DNA from: Flaveria trinervia
Lineage: Eukaryota > Streptophyta > Magnoliopsida > Asterales > Asteraceae
Direction: 5' to 3'
Assembly (NCBI GenBank): GCA_025506515.1
Contig: CM046456.1
Location: 9,373,708-9,437,707, forward strand
Length of the DNA: 64,000 nucleotides
In this document: positions 11,716 through 25,214 of the stretch, piece after piece
How the letters are laid out: each line of letters begins with the position of its first letter
Position numbering within the stretch: the first letter of the stretch is position 1
Translations under genes and position numbers: made by a program
Notes under the pieces: generated by a model
Told to the model about the DNA's origin: nothing
Seen by the model: only the letters and a program-made list of their open reading frames with translations
The model's database searches: none

Positions 11716-14190
11716 TGTCACACCCCAACCTTGAAGGCGGAAACGTCGAGATGTGAGGGTTAAGATTGTTCACAGCCACATAACGCTATATTAAATATTA
11801 TTATCATAAGTCATGAAATGGAAAAATTACAATCGTAGAAATAAGTTCAACATAACATAATATAATGTAACTTTTTATTTCATTATCTAGGTCCAAGTCC
11901 TAGATTATAGCATGCTTTAAAAGGATCACTTTAAACTTGTGGTTGACCTGAACATGATAAAAATAAGAGTCAACTAAAAAATAGTTGGCGAGTTTCCAAG
12001 ATTTTCATACATAATAAGAAAAAGGTTACAAGTAGCAATTCATGTTATAGGTTATAAGCTAGTAAGGTTATAGAACACATAACGTTACAATCAAACCTCG
12101 ACTTGATTACAAGTATAAAAGATTGGCTAAGTGTATTTGGTTCCCTAGTGCACAAGCATACGGCTCCTAGGAGTCGGCAATACATCGACTTTAGCACCAA
12201 ATAGGCTTGTCAGGCCCAAAGATCTAAGACGTCGCCAGGCTAGCAATAGTTAATGATTGTAAACAAAACTATGTATCTCATATAAACACTTACAATACAC
12301 AATAACCATGACATAATAATAAGATGAATTGCATGTGCTTACAAGTCTCAAACGTTAATAAGTGTACAATGTATAGATAATCATGTTTCACCCCAAGTAG
12401 TGTGAAATAAAATAAAATGGGGCAAGGAAAACTCACGTGATAATATGTATATAATGGAGATTATTTAAGAATAGTAAACGTCGTTCCAAGATGAACGTCA
12501 CAAGGCACCTAAACATATGTATTTACAAGATTTAAGCTTAATAATTGAATTATTGATTTAACGAGAGCTAAAATTTCAAGTGGAGTTTGGGGATCTTTGT
12601 AGTAGTCTAAATAATGTAACAAAGGAATATACCATTTGTGTAAATTATTATAATAAAATAACATTAAATCATCGATAATAGCTAGTGAAGTTTAAATATA
12701 AACTTGAATAAACATTTGAAATAATCATGATTTTAACGATAATAACTTAGTGGTAATATTTGGACCAATAATAATTTATTAATTTATTATTCAAAATCCA
12801 TTTTAATAGAAATAATCCAACAACATCCTTTGTTAAAATTCTTTATTAAAGATAATTAATTAATCTAATTTAGAAAAATTATAGAAAATAATTTGATGTC
12901 TTTGAAAATAATTAAAGTTACAAAAACCTTTTTTATATTTATTAAAAATTTTCTATAATTTATTTAAGGGCTGAAAAGCCTTAAAAATGTTTGAGGGTGC
13001 CCGGGTTCGAACCCGAGACCTCAAGGTTGATGTGTGTATGTGTAACCAGTAGACCAGGCTCTCAGCCGCGTTATGTTTTGGTTTTTAATTCTTAAATATG
13101 TAACCTAAACAAATCCCCAAATTCCTCATGAACCCTAGATCAAACGAACCCAAAATTGAGCAATGATCCGTTAGTTTCAACCCCATTAACCTTAGGGCTT
13201 TTAATCCCTAAGTGAAATCGAGTAGATTTATGTGCAAAACCTACCTGATTAAGATCGATTTCGATGCCACAGACCGAGGAAATAGTCGCGACCCGAGTGG
13301 TATAGCATTCACGATGCAAATGATAATGGAACTTAAATTAATTGTGCAGGAAGCTTTCACGTGACTCAAAGGTTGAAAGCCCTCTATCAATTTCAGTTGA
13401 GATGGTTCAGAGAATGGTTTTCAATTTGCTTGCAGACCGCGACAGTGTTGATGATTGAATTCGATGTTTGTGTTTGTTTCAGGTGAAATTGATGATTGTA
13501 TTCGATTAAAGGTAGATAGAAGTTCGTTCGTGTTGATTTAATTGAGTTATTATTAGTGTTTAAGGCTCGAACGGCTGTGGGGTTTAATGCTTCGGTTATA
13601 CACTCGATTATAATCAGTAACCGACGTTTAAAGGTGATTAATTGCTATGATCAGGTTCGAATCATGTACACTAAAAGGTTTGGAATGGTTTAGGGTCGTT
13701 TTTCGAAGGTTCTGGTGAGTTTTTAGGACCCGCCGGAGGTCGGCCGGCGGTGACCGGTGACTGGCCGGAAAATCGGGAGATAAATGGGGTGGGGTTTGGG
13801 TTTTAATAATTTACACTAACACCCCCTATAGTTTAGGGTTTGTCATGTTAAGATAGAACTTTAAATTCAAGTTTTGAAAACTACATAACTACCCCCTAAA
13901 CTTAATTTAAGTTTATGTTTTAAAAATAACTCTTACAAGTTATTCTTATAAGTAACTTTATTAAAAGTAATCTTATTATTATAATACTATTATTCATTAT
14001 TATTACTTATTATTATTGTTACTTTTATTAATATTAACATTATTATTATTTAATATTTATATGTTTAACCTTCATAAAAAAATAATGAATAAACACAAAC
14101 AACACACGAGTTTTAAAAATTGACAAATAATAATCCTTGTAAGAGTAAACGAAGTTAACTTTTAGTTAACAAAAAATACGGGATGTTACA
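11716..14190 (-). repeat. 5' LTR of gypsy 1 (2475 bp)
   Basis: On the minus strand the LTR starts TGTAACATCCCG (14190) and ends GGGGTGTGACA (11716), next to the PBS. No second LTR is visible because the element's other end is outside the window. The body is AT-rich with a GC-richer patch at 13720-13790 (CGCCGGAGGTCGGCCGGCGG). A tRNA-like segment lies inside it (12997-13070). Confidence 0.85.
12997..13070 (-). other. tRNA-like segment with pol III A and B boxes inside the gypsy 1 LTR
   Basis: The minus strand has an A-box-like TGGTCTACTGGT (13056-13045) and, about 30 bases on, a perfect B box inside GGGTTCGAACCC (13014-13003). GAGAGCC lies upstream and CGGGCACC downstream. The T-arm stem is imperfect, and I could not fit acceptor and anticodon arms with confidence. 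It is probably a tRNA-derived relic rather than a functional tRNA gene. Confidence 0.35.
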
Positions 14191-15994
14191 GATGCTACTG
14201 AGAACTTGGTCTTAACTCAATGCCAAGTACTAAAGTGTGTGTACACTAGATTGGTACCGAGCTTGCCTTTGAGTTGCTACCAACCTATTGTGGTAATGTC
14301 GAGTTCTGGTAGTTACTACCTACTGGCTGCTACTGAGTTGGTGTTGAGGCGACTACCGGGTTCAGCATTATGACTGGTAAGTTGCTTATGGATGAGAGGT
14401 TTAAAGGAAAACAAGTTATGTTCCTGAACTGAATGATGATGAATAAGTCTCATGATTTGTCTATAACAAGATATAGATATGGACAAGGGATATGCGTTTT
14501 CCTTAAAGTTGTGAAGGATCAGAATGATGGATCTTCTGTTCACATGCTAGTGTACTGTAGTCTAAATCATGCTAGCATAGTACTTATCAATTATGATGCT
14601 CTAAGGAGGTCAATTATGTATAGACAAAATTGAAAGAGGATACTCATTCGGTTCAAGGAGGTTGATATAATCTATGGAAAACTTAACTGACTAGATAATT
14701 TTATCTAGTATACAAAGCCTAATGAGGAGGACTCAATCTTCTAGGTTTGTCCGATAAAAACCTCACTTTGAAATCAAATTGCAAGAAATGTGGGGGAGAT
14801 GTCATTTTAGAAAAAAACCCTTTAGGGTATGTAGAAATGAATTTGTGAAAAGTTTTCTCAAACCTATTTAGAAAGGGAGAACCTGTTATTACCCTATATG
14901 GATGTTATTCAATAACACTTAAATGTGGGGGTCTCTTAAACCTATTTAGAAAGGAAGAACCTTTCATCACCCCATATGGATGTTATCCAATAACACTTAA
15001 ATGTGGGGGTTTCTTGCATTTGAAAATAAAATGTTAGCAATATGGATTTTGACAATCCAAAGATATTGCAAACACATGATCTAGTGTAGTACACAAAGGT
15101 CATAAGAAGTCTATGATAGACTCAAATTCTAATTGGTTGGATTTAGAATCTTGATAGATGTCTACTACCAAAGACATAAAAGAGATGTGTTCGTCTTGAA
15201 ATAAGAATTGTATTTTTCAAATACACTTAGAAGTTTCACAAAAGACATTATTAACTTACAAGTTAACAACACATCATGAAAACTTATCTCGATTGAAGTT
15301 ATCTATATCTACTTGACAAAGTAATAGAGAATAATTTTGGATCCAAACAACCAGTGGATTGAAATGAGACGAGATAGAGAGGAATTGGACTAAAGCCTGT
15401 TGGAAAAAGGAAATATGACGGAAACCTAACCTAGCTGACCGGAGATACCAAGATCTATCTTCAATAGGACAACTAAATCATATGACCAACGGAGTCACTA
15501 TAGGGGAGTACCCTAAAACAAAAAGGGAGTGGCGAACTTCCTAGTCCATTCACTCTGGGGGAGTACCCCCAACCAGTGACCAAAGGAAGGTTAAGCATAT
15601 TCATGTTAGATGATTATGGGAATCAATATAACGTAATGCTTTTAATGATTCATGGAATCACCTATGTTAGAGAGAAGTGGGGTCGCTTCGAATGGATTTG
15701 TGGGGTGGTGCAAATCCTAGAGCTCTCGCAGAACCAGGATAGTGATCCATGACCATAACGGACACGATAATGAGGGGATGTGCCCGACTACAGAGAGTCT
15801 TGTGTGAATGTATATTGTCGTTTACACCAAACAGGGTCTGTTCAAGGACATCACGTCTACACACCACCGGTAGGCTAAATATGCTTTACAAAGGAAAATT
15901 CAATGAGAACACAAACCTATCCTGCAAGACTCAACTGTCGATTTTTCATTGGGAGTTTTATGTGTTTTGATCGATCTCTATACATGTGGGGGAT
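14191..15994 (+). mobile_element. 3' non-coding internal region of a copia-like element
   Basis: No ORF of substance is present. The stretch leads into a polypurine tract (GTGGGGGAT, 15986-15994) and an LTR-like TGTTGGAA start, so it reads as the untranslated 3' internal part of a copia-type element. AATGTGGGGG appears three more times (14787, 14922 and 15000), as if polypurine-like tracts had been duplicated. The gypsy 1 LTR abuts its left edge, which suggests gypsy 1 landed in this older element. Element family and extent are inference. Confidence 0.45.
14863..15018 (+). repeat. Two-copy 78-bp tandem duplication with polypurine-like motif
   Basis: Units 14863-14940 and 14941-15018 both start CCTATTTAGAAAGG and both contain CCATATGGATGTTA (CTATATGG in unit 1), TCCAATAACACTTAAATG (TTCAATAA in unit 1) and GTGGGGG. 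They differ at a handful of positions, so the duplication is not very recent. Confidence 0.85.
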
Positions 15995-16947
15995 TGTTGG
16001 AATTTTGGACACAAAATAATTATATTTATATGTTTTTATATAAATATTTATTTATTTATTGGTTTAAGTTCTCGTTTTGTAATGAACTAACCGTGTCCAA
16101 ACTGAAGCTAAGATGAATTAGATATCGATGCTCGAAGATGAGTGGTCGAAATGAAGAAAGTAAAACTTGGATGGTTATTGTAGGAAATTTTATAATTTCT
16201 TGCGTAATGCTAATAAAGCCATGTTTTGATTAACATGAAAGTTTTATGTTGACCAAGTATTTTAATAAATATTATGAATGTCTATTATGGATCATAATTT
16301 TTATTAAATTGGTATTAAACTTATCATGAATAAAATGAGAGTTTTAATTTGGTCTCATAACATTTCATAAATCAAATGGGAGTTTTGGTTGTGAATCATA
16401 AAACTTACATTAATATGAACTTATTAGCATAAGTATATAAACAAACTCATGATGATGAGAAGAAGAAAAAAGAAGAAATTTATTTTTGAGTGTCAACAAG
16501 TTTTATAGAAATTTAAAGAGGGGTACTCTCAAAATTGTTCTTTCTATACCATCATCTTCAACCTTTTTCCACATAATATTATAACACATACTTTACCAGG
16601 TGATCTCTCGGGCCGAGGCACTCTCCGGCAATACATACTGTTTTGGCTGTTATACCTGGGAAACAGATGTGTTGTCTTGAGTAGAGACGTGAAATCTGTT
16701 TTAAGGGACCCGTGTCTAACACGATCCTCAGCCACAACCGTCAATCTTTTGTTTGTTATTTGTTGTAGTCAAGGGGTATACTTGAAGACTCGAACGTGAT
16801 GAAGACTCGTGTCAATAATACTTTATGAAGACTCGTTGGAATATATACTAAAGACGAATGTTCGAATCACGTTTGGTACATAAATATTGCTTGTACTTAT
16901 TTTTTCTAGTCGTATTTGTAAACGGTATTGTACTATAATATTTCACA
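15995..16947 (+). repeat. Probable 3' LTR of a copia-like element (right end uncertain)
   Basis: TGTTGGAATTTTGG follows CATGTGGGGGAT directly, a typical polypurine-tract/LTR junction. A TATA-like AAGTATATAAACAAAC lies near 16431-16446. The right end is a guess at TTTCACA (16947); no second LTR is available to define it. Confidence 0.45.
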
Positions 16948-19900
16948 TGGCGAACGAGAGTATCGTTAGAATTAATATTTTTAATATAAAAGTGAACTTA
17001 TTTCCTATAAGATTTATAAAATTTTAAAGTTTCAATTAGTTAGACCTGTTCCCAAGATAAGCCATCTGGAAAGTTGGTCCTTTGTTTTGAAACTTATTGA
17101 AATGTATATATCATGTACTTCATATATAGAGGTATTTGCTATTTTACATGATATATTTATTCATGTTTTAGATAAATAGTTGTTAAACTATAGCAAGACT
17201 CTATTTGAATGTAAATATACTCATTACAGATATTGTAAGATGGGCATGATGAAGAAGTAACAACATTTACTGTAGTTACTGTTGAAAGAATATGTTGGTC
17301 TTTCATGAGAAAATTGTCAATGAAATATTTTATAGATCTTTCAATATTATTGTTTGTCATTATGAAGTGAATTAGATGACAAGTTATATCTTAGTGTGGA
17401 CTATACGTGATACTTTTGGTTTGTTTATGGTGTGTCTCTTACTGTAGGTGGCAACTAAAAGCACACAGAGTAGGAAGTTAACAAAATGTATTGATTTTGA
17501 GCTCTAAAGATTATATTGATTGATCTTTAGTGTAGTTTTTTATAGTTAGTTTAGTTAAGTTATCCGGGTGGGATTTTATTTTTAGCTGAGCACATGACAT
17601 GGTGTCTCGTCTGTTCATCGAAAAAGGATTTAGTTTATTAAAGAACAAAAGTCCTATCTTATGTGTAATGCTAAGAGTTCATGGGTTTTTTTGGGTTATA
17701 TTTACAAATTATGTAATCAAGTGTTCTCAGACTTTAAAAATAGGACAATCTCAAGAATAGACATGTAGATGCAAGAAGTTAAATATAGAACAACTAGCAA
17801 AAAAGTGTTTATCAAAAATCTTGAGTATCCAAAAAGGTAGCAGATAAAAATCATAGAATTGAAGTACTATAAAGATATACAGAGTTTTTAGTATCTAAAA
17901 TCCACCATTCATTCAAGTTTCCTTCTTCAATTTAAAGTAGTATAAATGCATATAATGTGTGTATGTTTATCTTAATTTCTTTATTTCAACACTTGATTTT
18001 GGTTTCAAATTTTGTAGAAACTTTTATCATATTTAACGGTAATCATAGAAGTGTTATTTGGCTCTCTAGAGGCATAATGCACTCATCGTCCAGCTCTTTG
18101 ACCATGTTCGTTGGCGCAGAGCTTTACTTTTGAAGTGTGGTTGAAAGGGGCTCTACATTGAAGCTGATTTGTCTTCATTATAAAAGATTGGTTGCTCAAC
18201 AAATAACATAACAGAATTAAATTGTTATGCTTCTATGACTTAACTTAAAAAAATCTCGAAACAAATTTCGTCACATATATATAATCTAATCAATGAAAAA
18301 GTTGTAGATTAAGAAATCTATGTTGATAATTTTAGTTAGCATAAAGTTGAGAAATTACAATTAGGGGCACATGAGAGTTATGAATGACTATTAAACTAAG
18401 ATTTTGGTCTGATGATATCAAACTACAATATATGGTGATGACTTATCGGTGAGTTTGATCCGGTGAACGAATCATTAGACTTAAATCAATCTCATATTCA
18501 CCATGTAACAAAAGATTTTTTATTCAACTATAACTTCTTTAGTTAATTTATCTTGAGCAAGAATTCATATTTATATATACTTTTTCTTGTTTTTTACTAC
18601 TCTTTAGCCAAGAAAGCAGGCAAAATAAAGAATGATCAAAGCAGCGAATTCTCAAATTTGATGCAAAGAGATAGTACTTAATGGCATGTGTTGAGTTGTG
18701 GGTAAGGATTTAGCTGCATCCTCTCTTGTTTGCTTTTGTTTACATCATTAGTTTACTTTCACGTTTTCATCTTTCAATTAAATGGTCACTACAAGATCTA
18801 TTCTAAAGATAATAATATATGAATACAGATGTATCACCATTTAATGTACAAAGAGACAGAATTATTAGACATAAAATATGCAGCAAAAGATGCACAACGT
18901 GTATTTTGCGTTATCTTTTATTTATAAAGATTCTGGTAATGAGTTTGGGTGGAAACATCATCATTATCACCCCTTTTGTGAACATATTTTGTTGTTATAA
19001 CTTTATAATCAATTCCTACGTATTTGGAGGTGTAACAAATTGTGAGATTGTTCACGTTACAAATCAAAGTAAGACTTATTGTATTATTTTATTTTACCTT
19101 ACATTTTTCACATTGCAGAAAGTTAGAGTCGATGTGGCAAGGCTTTATGTTCTAAATTGTAATCTTCATCTTCATCTTCATACTCTAATAAATAGATATC
19201 TTGCACACATCATAATTATTTTTATCAAAATTTTCCGAGTTCTTTCTCCTATTAAATAATTACTTTAATTACTAATAATATTATTTAACACTTTATTAAA
19301 TTTAATAAATTAAAAAAGAGATCTATTTATTAATGTTATTTAATTTTAAATAAAATTTTAAAAAAATGATATGACTGTTTTATTACTTATAATTATTTCT
19401 CATATATAATTTCAGTCATATCATATATTAGAATATCAATTTATAATTAATAAATTTTATTACAATAGTATTTTATTTATTCAACCCGTTTAACAAACGC
19501 GTTTATAAAAGCTAGTATGATATAAAGTGAGTCTCAAATTACAATTGAAATATCATTTAATGTTATGATGATAAATAGAGAGTAAATATATGTCTCATGC
19601 TTATTATATGATCCACATAAACTATGCATGAAACTAGAATTGTGATAAATGTTACAGCAGCATTAAACCTTAAGAGAAAATTGAATGTGGTAATAGATCA
19701 ACTGAAAGAAAATAGTTAACAAACACTACTATGGAGCAAGACATGGCACCAAAAGAGAGCCACATGATAACATGGCATGAGCAAATGGAAGCTGAGAACC
19801 AAAGGACACAAGTAGACATAAGTATGAAAAGGTATTTAGTGGAAATGATAACGCATATCGAGAGTTGTTGGAAGATTAAATGAGAAGTTAACAAAGGGTA

Positions 19901-21684
19901 CAAAAATACTGGTCACACAATTTTAATGTTGAGGGAGACTCAAGTAATTGTGAAGTTGCCTACATCACATTGGATAAGTTGCAAGAAAGGTTTTTTACTT
20001 TAAGGCTAATCGTTAAAATGTTTCTCTCACGAGCTTGTTACAATATTACAACTGTATTCTTGACAAATTGTATGCAAACGTATTGCAATTGTACACGTAC
20101 ATGGGTGTAACACGCGGGTGCATTCAAGTAAGTTTTGCGTACATGAAGATCATTTAAAGGTGTTTGACACCTGTTTATTGTTACCATGTCTTATTTTTTC
20201 ATTTAACGTAATGTTTGCGTTGTAATACACGCGGGCACCCACTAGTATAACAATATGTAAAAGTTATAAAGGAAATACAAAATATGTGTAAAATTATATC
20301 TTATTTTAATTAACAAGTTGATAACGTGTCAAATCAACTTCTCTAAAACTTTACGTGACCCGGCCCATGGCCCGTTTCTTTTTAAATGCATGTAAGTTAG
20401 AGGAAACATTAGTTATATTCTCCATGGAAACTCTTCTTCAAAGATGTTTAAAACTAAGCTTTTTCATTTGGTGATGCCATGCTTCTAGAATACAAGTAAA
20501 CAGTCCTCAAATTAACAAGTTGGATGATTTCGAGCAAAAAGAAAAATCTTTGATTATAAAGAAGCGTGTTTCTATCTACACATTTGACTACAATAGTCAA
20601 AACACATCAATGATTTGGAACCGGAAAAGTGTTTTTGATTATAAACTAGAACTAGTCTTGATCAAATTATTAAATTTTGATATAGTTTGTCTTATGATGT
20701 CGATTTACAAAAGCAAGTAAACAAATAATGGATGCAACAGAGAAAATAATCCTCATTTCCATCCTTGGTGTACCCATTGGTGGCAGGAACAACTTTTGTA
20801 GTTCCATTAAAGAGAATATATCGCCACTTTATAAATGATGGAGTTTTGGTCAAGTAGATCTCTTATAAACCACCAAGAATTTTACTGCATCCCGTCGTAA
20901 TACGTGGACCTTTTTACTCGTACATATATATAATTTTCTCATGTCTATAACTTATGTCATCCTACCATATACGAGAATTAAGAAGAGCATAATGGAATTG
21001 AAAAATGATAAGCTCTCTCTAGTAAACTATAAAGATTAAACAATGACAACATAAAATAGAATTGTGTACAAAGAATTAAAATTTGTTTTGTGGTCGAATT
21101 ATAATGAAATGAAGTTTGTAGTCAAACATTAAGAAACTAAAACTTTATGGCTAAACAATATAGAATTAAAAGTTTGTAGCTAAATTATAAAGAGTTAAAG
21201 GTTTGTGGCTAAACTGTTAAAAGTTAAAACTTTATTATTAATCTCATTTCCTAATTGTTTTAAGGATAATGACGAATTACGGATCTCAAGATTCTCAAAA
21301 CTAGTTACAACTAAAACACCCTTCCAACGAAAATTTCCCTTTAGCTTGTTTTTAATCATTGATTTTAAAATTCTTTTTTACACTTTTTAAATTTTAGATT
21401 GGAAATTATTTTTATTTAAACTATTACCATAATATATTATAAATCAATAAAGTAAATCCTAATGTAAGAAGCGATAAAAAGCAACAATCTTACATTTATT
21501 AGTTGTTATATTAGGTTAAACACCGGACTCCTCATGCGTTAAACAATCACATACTTATTCAAAGATGCAAGAAATCAACTATCTTCATATATTAGGTTAG
21601 AAATCAGTGTTAAACACAAATTTCGTAAATAGAAAATGTGAAATAAAAGAATGTTCATAATCATATATTTTAACAAATGTTTCT
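16948..21684. other. AT-rich intergenic sequence, no gene recognised
   Basis: I found no coding region or RNA gene that I can support. The longest open frame (18819-19259, 146 codons) is Ile/Phe/Cys-rich, has no recognisable motif and lies in AT-rich DNA. A short minus-strand open stretch near 20720-20830 is not assignable. ACACGCGGG occurs near 20112 and 20228, resembling ends of small repeats, but I could not define an element. Confidence 0.6.
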
Positions 21685-22828
21685 ATGTATACTCTATTAG
21701 CACTTGCAGTTAAAAGGGGCTGGATTATCCATCAACTTGATGTGAATAATGTTTTTTCTACATGGAGAGTTAAATAAGGAGATCTATGTAAAACTTTCTT
21801 AAGCTTTTGCAAATGAAAATGAAATCCGGATTTGTCATCTAAGGAAGTCTTTATACGGGTTAAAGCAAGCTTCACAAAATTGGTATCACAATTTCACCAT
21901 GTTTCTCTTGAGTCTAAATCTCAAACAATCCAAGGCAGATCATTATTTATTCATCTACGAGGCTGATAACATCATGATGATTGTTCTAATATATGTAGAT
22001 GATGTTATCATTACAAACTATCTCACCAAAATTCAAGAAACCAAGAAAAAGGCTTGACAAGGAATTCAACATTAAAGATCTAGGTCCTCCGAAATAATTT
22101 GTTGGAATAGAAGAGGCAAAAACTAACAATGGTCTGGTTTTAGGCCAACGAATATGCATTGAATATTTTGAAAGACAGTGGGAAGTTGGGTTGTAAACAA
22201 AGTTCTTTTCTCATTAAGCAAGATTTAAAATTGGACAAATGAGAGAACGAACAATGCTTTTACGCGAGTCAATATCATCGACTAATTAGTCGGCTCCACA
22301 ATCTGCAAGCCACTTGACCATATATTACACACTCTGTCAATGTTTGAAGCCAGTTTGTCACAGATCCACGAAGTAATCATTTGGAGGTATTGAACCATTT
22401 CCTCGAGTATCTCAAGGCCACACCAGGCCAAGGTATCGTCCTCTCTCAAGTAGGATCTTGTTTTGACTGTTTATTGCGACTCTCATTGGTTAGGGTGTCC
22501 TTATACGAGACAGTCACGTACTGGCTATTTTCTCTTGCTCGGTGGCACCCTTATTTTTTGGAGAAAGCAATATGTAGTCTCACACTTCTCTGATAAAGCT
22601 TAATACCAAGCGATGGCCACCACCATTAGTGAGATTATTTGGGTACGTTTGTTACTTAGTGAATTACAAATTCACATCTCCTTTCCCACATCCTTGTTTT
22701 GTGATAACCAATCAGCACGACACATCGCTAACAATCATATCTTTAATGAGATAACCAAACATATTGAAATGGGCTGTTACTTTGTACGAGAAGGGGTCGA
22801 ATCCAAAGAAACTATTCCCATGAACATC
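21685..22828 (+). pseudogene. Decayed Ty1/copia RT-RNase H fragment
   Basis: The RT starts near TLLALAVKRGWIIHQLDVNN, continues with LYGLKQASQNWYHNF at about 21855-21900, and keeps YVDDVIIT near 21993-22016. RNase H remnants include GCPYTRQSRTGYFLLLGG near 22495-22550, SEIIWVRLLLSELQ, and LFCDNQSARHIANN near 22698-22740. Stops and frameshifts are spread throughout. The wording closely matches the copia element at 45903-50690, so it is the same lineage but much older. The expected tail (LTKPLG region) is missing, because at 22829 the sequence switches abruptly to an LTR-like TGTGACAACCC. Confidence 0.85.
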
Positions 22829-25211
22829 TGTGACAACCCTAAAGTTAGGTAAGCTAATATCTTAAAATTTTCTATAGATCTATACTTATATACTTTATTA
22901 AAGGATCATAAAGATAAGTTTTATTTGACTAACTCTTTATAAATATTATGTGTTTAATTGATTATGCATATATATGTGCATGCATGCATCCATGCATGAA
23001 TATTTACGTGTGCATGTATATGAAAACTTGTAAACTTTATGATCAAGATTATATGATTAATTACTTGATTAATTGATGCTTTCATCTAATTATGTAAAGA
23101 ACTAAGATTTAAAACTTCATCAAACATCATCAAATAAAGTTAATCTTTAGAAAGTTGATAACAAAACTAAAACCAAACTAATCATAAAACCCTTGAACAC
23201 TAAACTAACATACAAGCCTAGCTCAAGAACTCAGATCATCAATAAACCTAAACTAACCTATTTGTTCTCGGCTCATTAAGAGTTCACGAAACAAGATTAG
23301 CAAATCCTTAACAAGATTAAAACTAATCTAACGACGAAGTCCAAGAATAGGACACCTAGCACAACCTAGACACTAAGCAACACCCAAACCCACCACTTAT
23401 CCCTAAGTGATCGACTAAGCTCTCCTAAGACCACCACCTCACCACCCTAATACTAGAAGTAATTATGGCTAGCTCCACTGCATGAATGCTCGACCGAAGG
23501 GTTCCACAACCAGCACTCCATCAAACACCAACCCATTCTCCACTCCTTTGTTCTCTCACGGTTCTTATGCATCCACACACACACCACCGTAAACCACCAT
23601 AACCTCAACCACCACTCGGTTTCTAAGCCACCAACAATATCTTCCTCTCAGTTTTCAAATCACCAACTCCAACCATTTCATCACCATTATTCTTAACCAT
23701 CACCATTTTGGATTCAACCAAAAGTACTTAGATCAAGCACCAAGAAAACCACCTCAACCAAATCATCAAGAAACCAATCCTCTTTAGTTTACTCCTTCAA
23801 GAAAGGTTAGATTCCAAAATACTATCATTAACAAACTTTAAGAGTTTATATGTGTTTAAATAAACACATATAATCTCACTCATAGAAATTAAATCATCAA
23901 GAATGTTCATGAGAAACCATAAAACATTTGATTTTCCTTTTAAAAATCAGTAAGAACAGAGATTCCAAAACTTGAAAGCTCATTATAAAACAAAGGTTTT
24001 AACATAAAAGTTACAAATAAAAGGATAAAACCCTAATATTTATGATGAATTAGATTAAATACTTAAATGATTGTGATTGTGAAAATATAATTAGGGATTT
24101 GTTAGAAAATAGTAGAAATAGTATTCTGTAAATTTTGGTGTAATAATAATAAGTAAATTAATTTAAAAAGTTATTCAAGATAATTAAAGGAAATTACCAT
24201 ATGGAAGCTCCAAACCTAGTAAAGCCCTAGAAAAATTATACGATGGACCATATATTTTATAGGAATTGCTGAATAGATAATTTCATGATTTAATTCATGA
24301 GTATGACCAGGATTTATAATTTATAACATTATGTAATTAGAAAATAAGGAAAAATATCAAAAAGGTGAGTTAAATTATGAAAAAATTTCATAAATTATGA
24401 TAACCTGTGTCGAACGTATTGTGTGAAAATCAGAAGTTTTAATGATGTTTAAATATTTATGCTAAATTATATAGGAATAGTAAAAATCATAAAAATGACT
24501 AATATGAGTTAATAAACTAATATTTTATAGGATGATATAGATTTTAGAATATTAATACTGGTAAATTTTGATAAAATTAAAAAACTCGTAGGTAATTCTG
24601 TTGATTTATTCACATTTTGTAAAAATTCTAGAAAATTATATATAAATAATTATTAGTTGAAATTTTTACATATTAATCTGGACTTTTGAATATTTCTTCT
24701 ATCAAAATTTGGTGATATATATACAATTTTAACTACTGTTTTAAAAATTTTATTTATAAGTGCTAAAAATTTTAAATAAATAAGATTTATTTATAACATA
24801 TAAATATTTTATATGATTTTTACCGGAATAAAAGTGAGATTCATAGCTTCATTTATATATTTATGATTTTTGAGGGAAAAGCATACTATTTTATGATGGA
24901 TGCTATTGTAAATAAAACCTTTTGACTGTAATTATGCCTTATGTTACAACCATTAATTCGGATGAGTAATTGTCTAGTAATATAGATAATGTTAGTTAGG
25001 AAAATATTTCTTGCACCAACGGGATGAGTGTTGTGATGCCATATTATCTGATTTTGTAATTTGTATTTGTGATAAATCACCTAACTTATAAGTAGGGTTG
25101 GTTGTAATCTTATTTATGTTGCATCAATGTATTTTGTTTAAGTAATTAAACCTATGTTCTCACAAACATTGTATTGAATGTTTTAAGTGTGCTTTTAGGT
25201 ATTCAAATGAC
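22829..25211. other. LTR-like start followed by AT-rich repeat, no gene
   Basis: TGTGACAACCC at 22829 looks like the start of a Ty3/gypsy LTR in plus orientation and interrupts a copia RNase H remnant. A CA-rich stretch (23330-23800) could be its transcribed part. I cannot find the other end, a PBS or coding sequence. The rest to 25211 is AT-rich, with no supported gene. Confidence 0.35.
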
Positions 25212-25214
25212 TAA

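Larger units (their letters stand above)
8112..14190 (-). mobile_element. Ty3/gypsy retrotransposon 1 (minus strand), interrupted by Sirevirus copy 1
   Basis: Read on the minus strand, the order is a 5' LTR (14190 to 11716), a PBS, a leader, gag with zinc knuckle, protease, RT and the start of RNase H. Coding similarity stops exactly at 8112, where the Sirevirus LTR begins. The remaining RNase H, integrase and 3' LTR therefore lie left of the window. RT after protease with no intervening integrase, and the LTR ends TGTAACATCCC/GGGGTGTGACA, fit the Ty3/gypsy chromovirus group, probably Tekay/Del-like; the lineage is inference. GATGC (14191-14195) would be one target-site duplicate. Confidence 0.85.

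Noticed and set aside
12997..13070. Functional tRNA gene
   Set aside because: A and B boxes are present, but the T-arm stem has a mispair and no convincing acceptor or anticodon arm could be fitted.
18819..19259. 146-codon open frame
   Set aside because: It is rich in Ile, Phe and Cys in AT-rich DNA, has no motif, no splice or promoter context, and no relation to neighbouring features.
20715..20830. Minus-strand open stretch reading WRYILFNGTTKVVP then ATNGYTKDG
   Set aside because: It looks protein-like, but it is short, isolated and not assignable to a family; no flanking exon was found.
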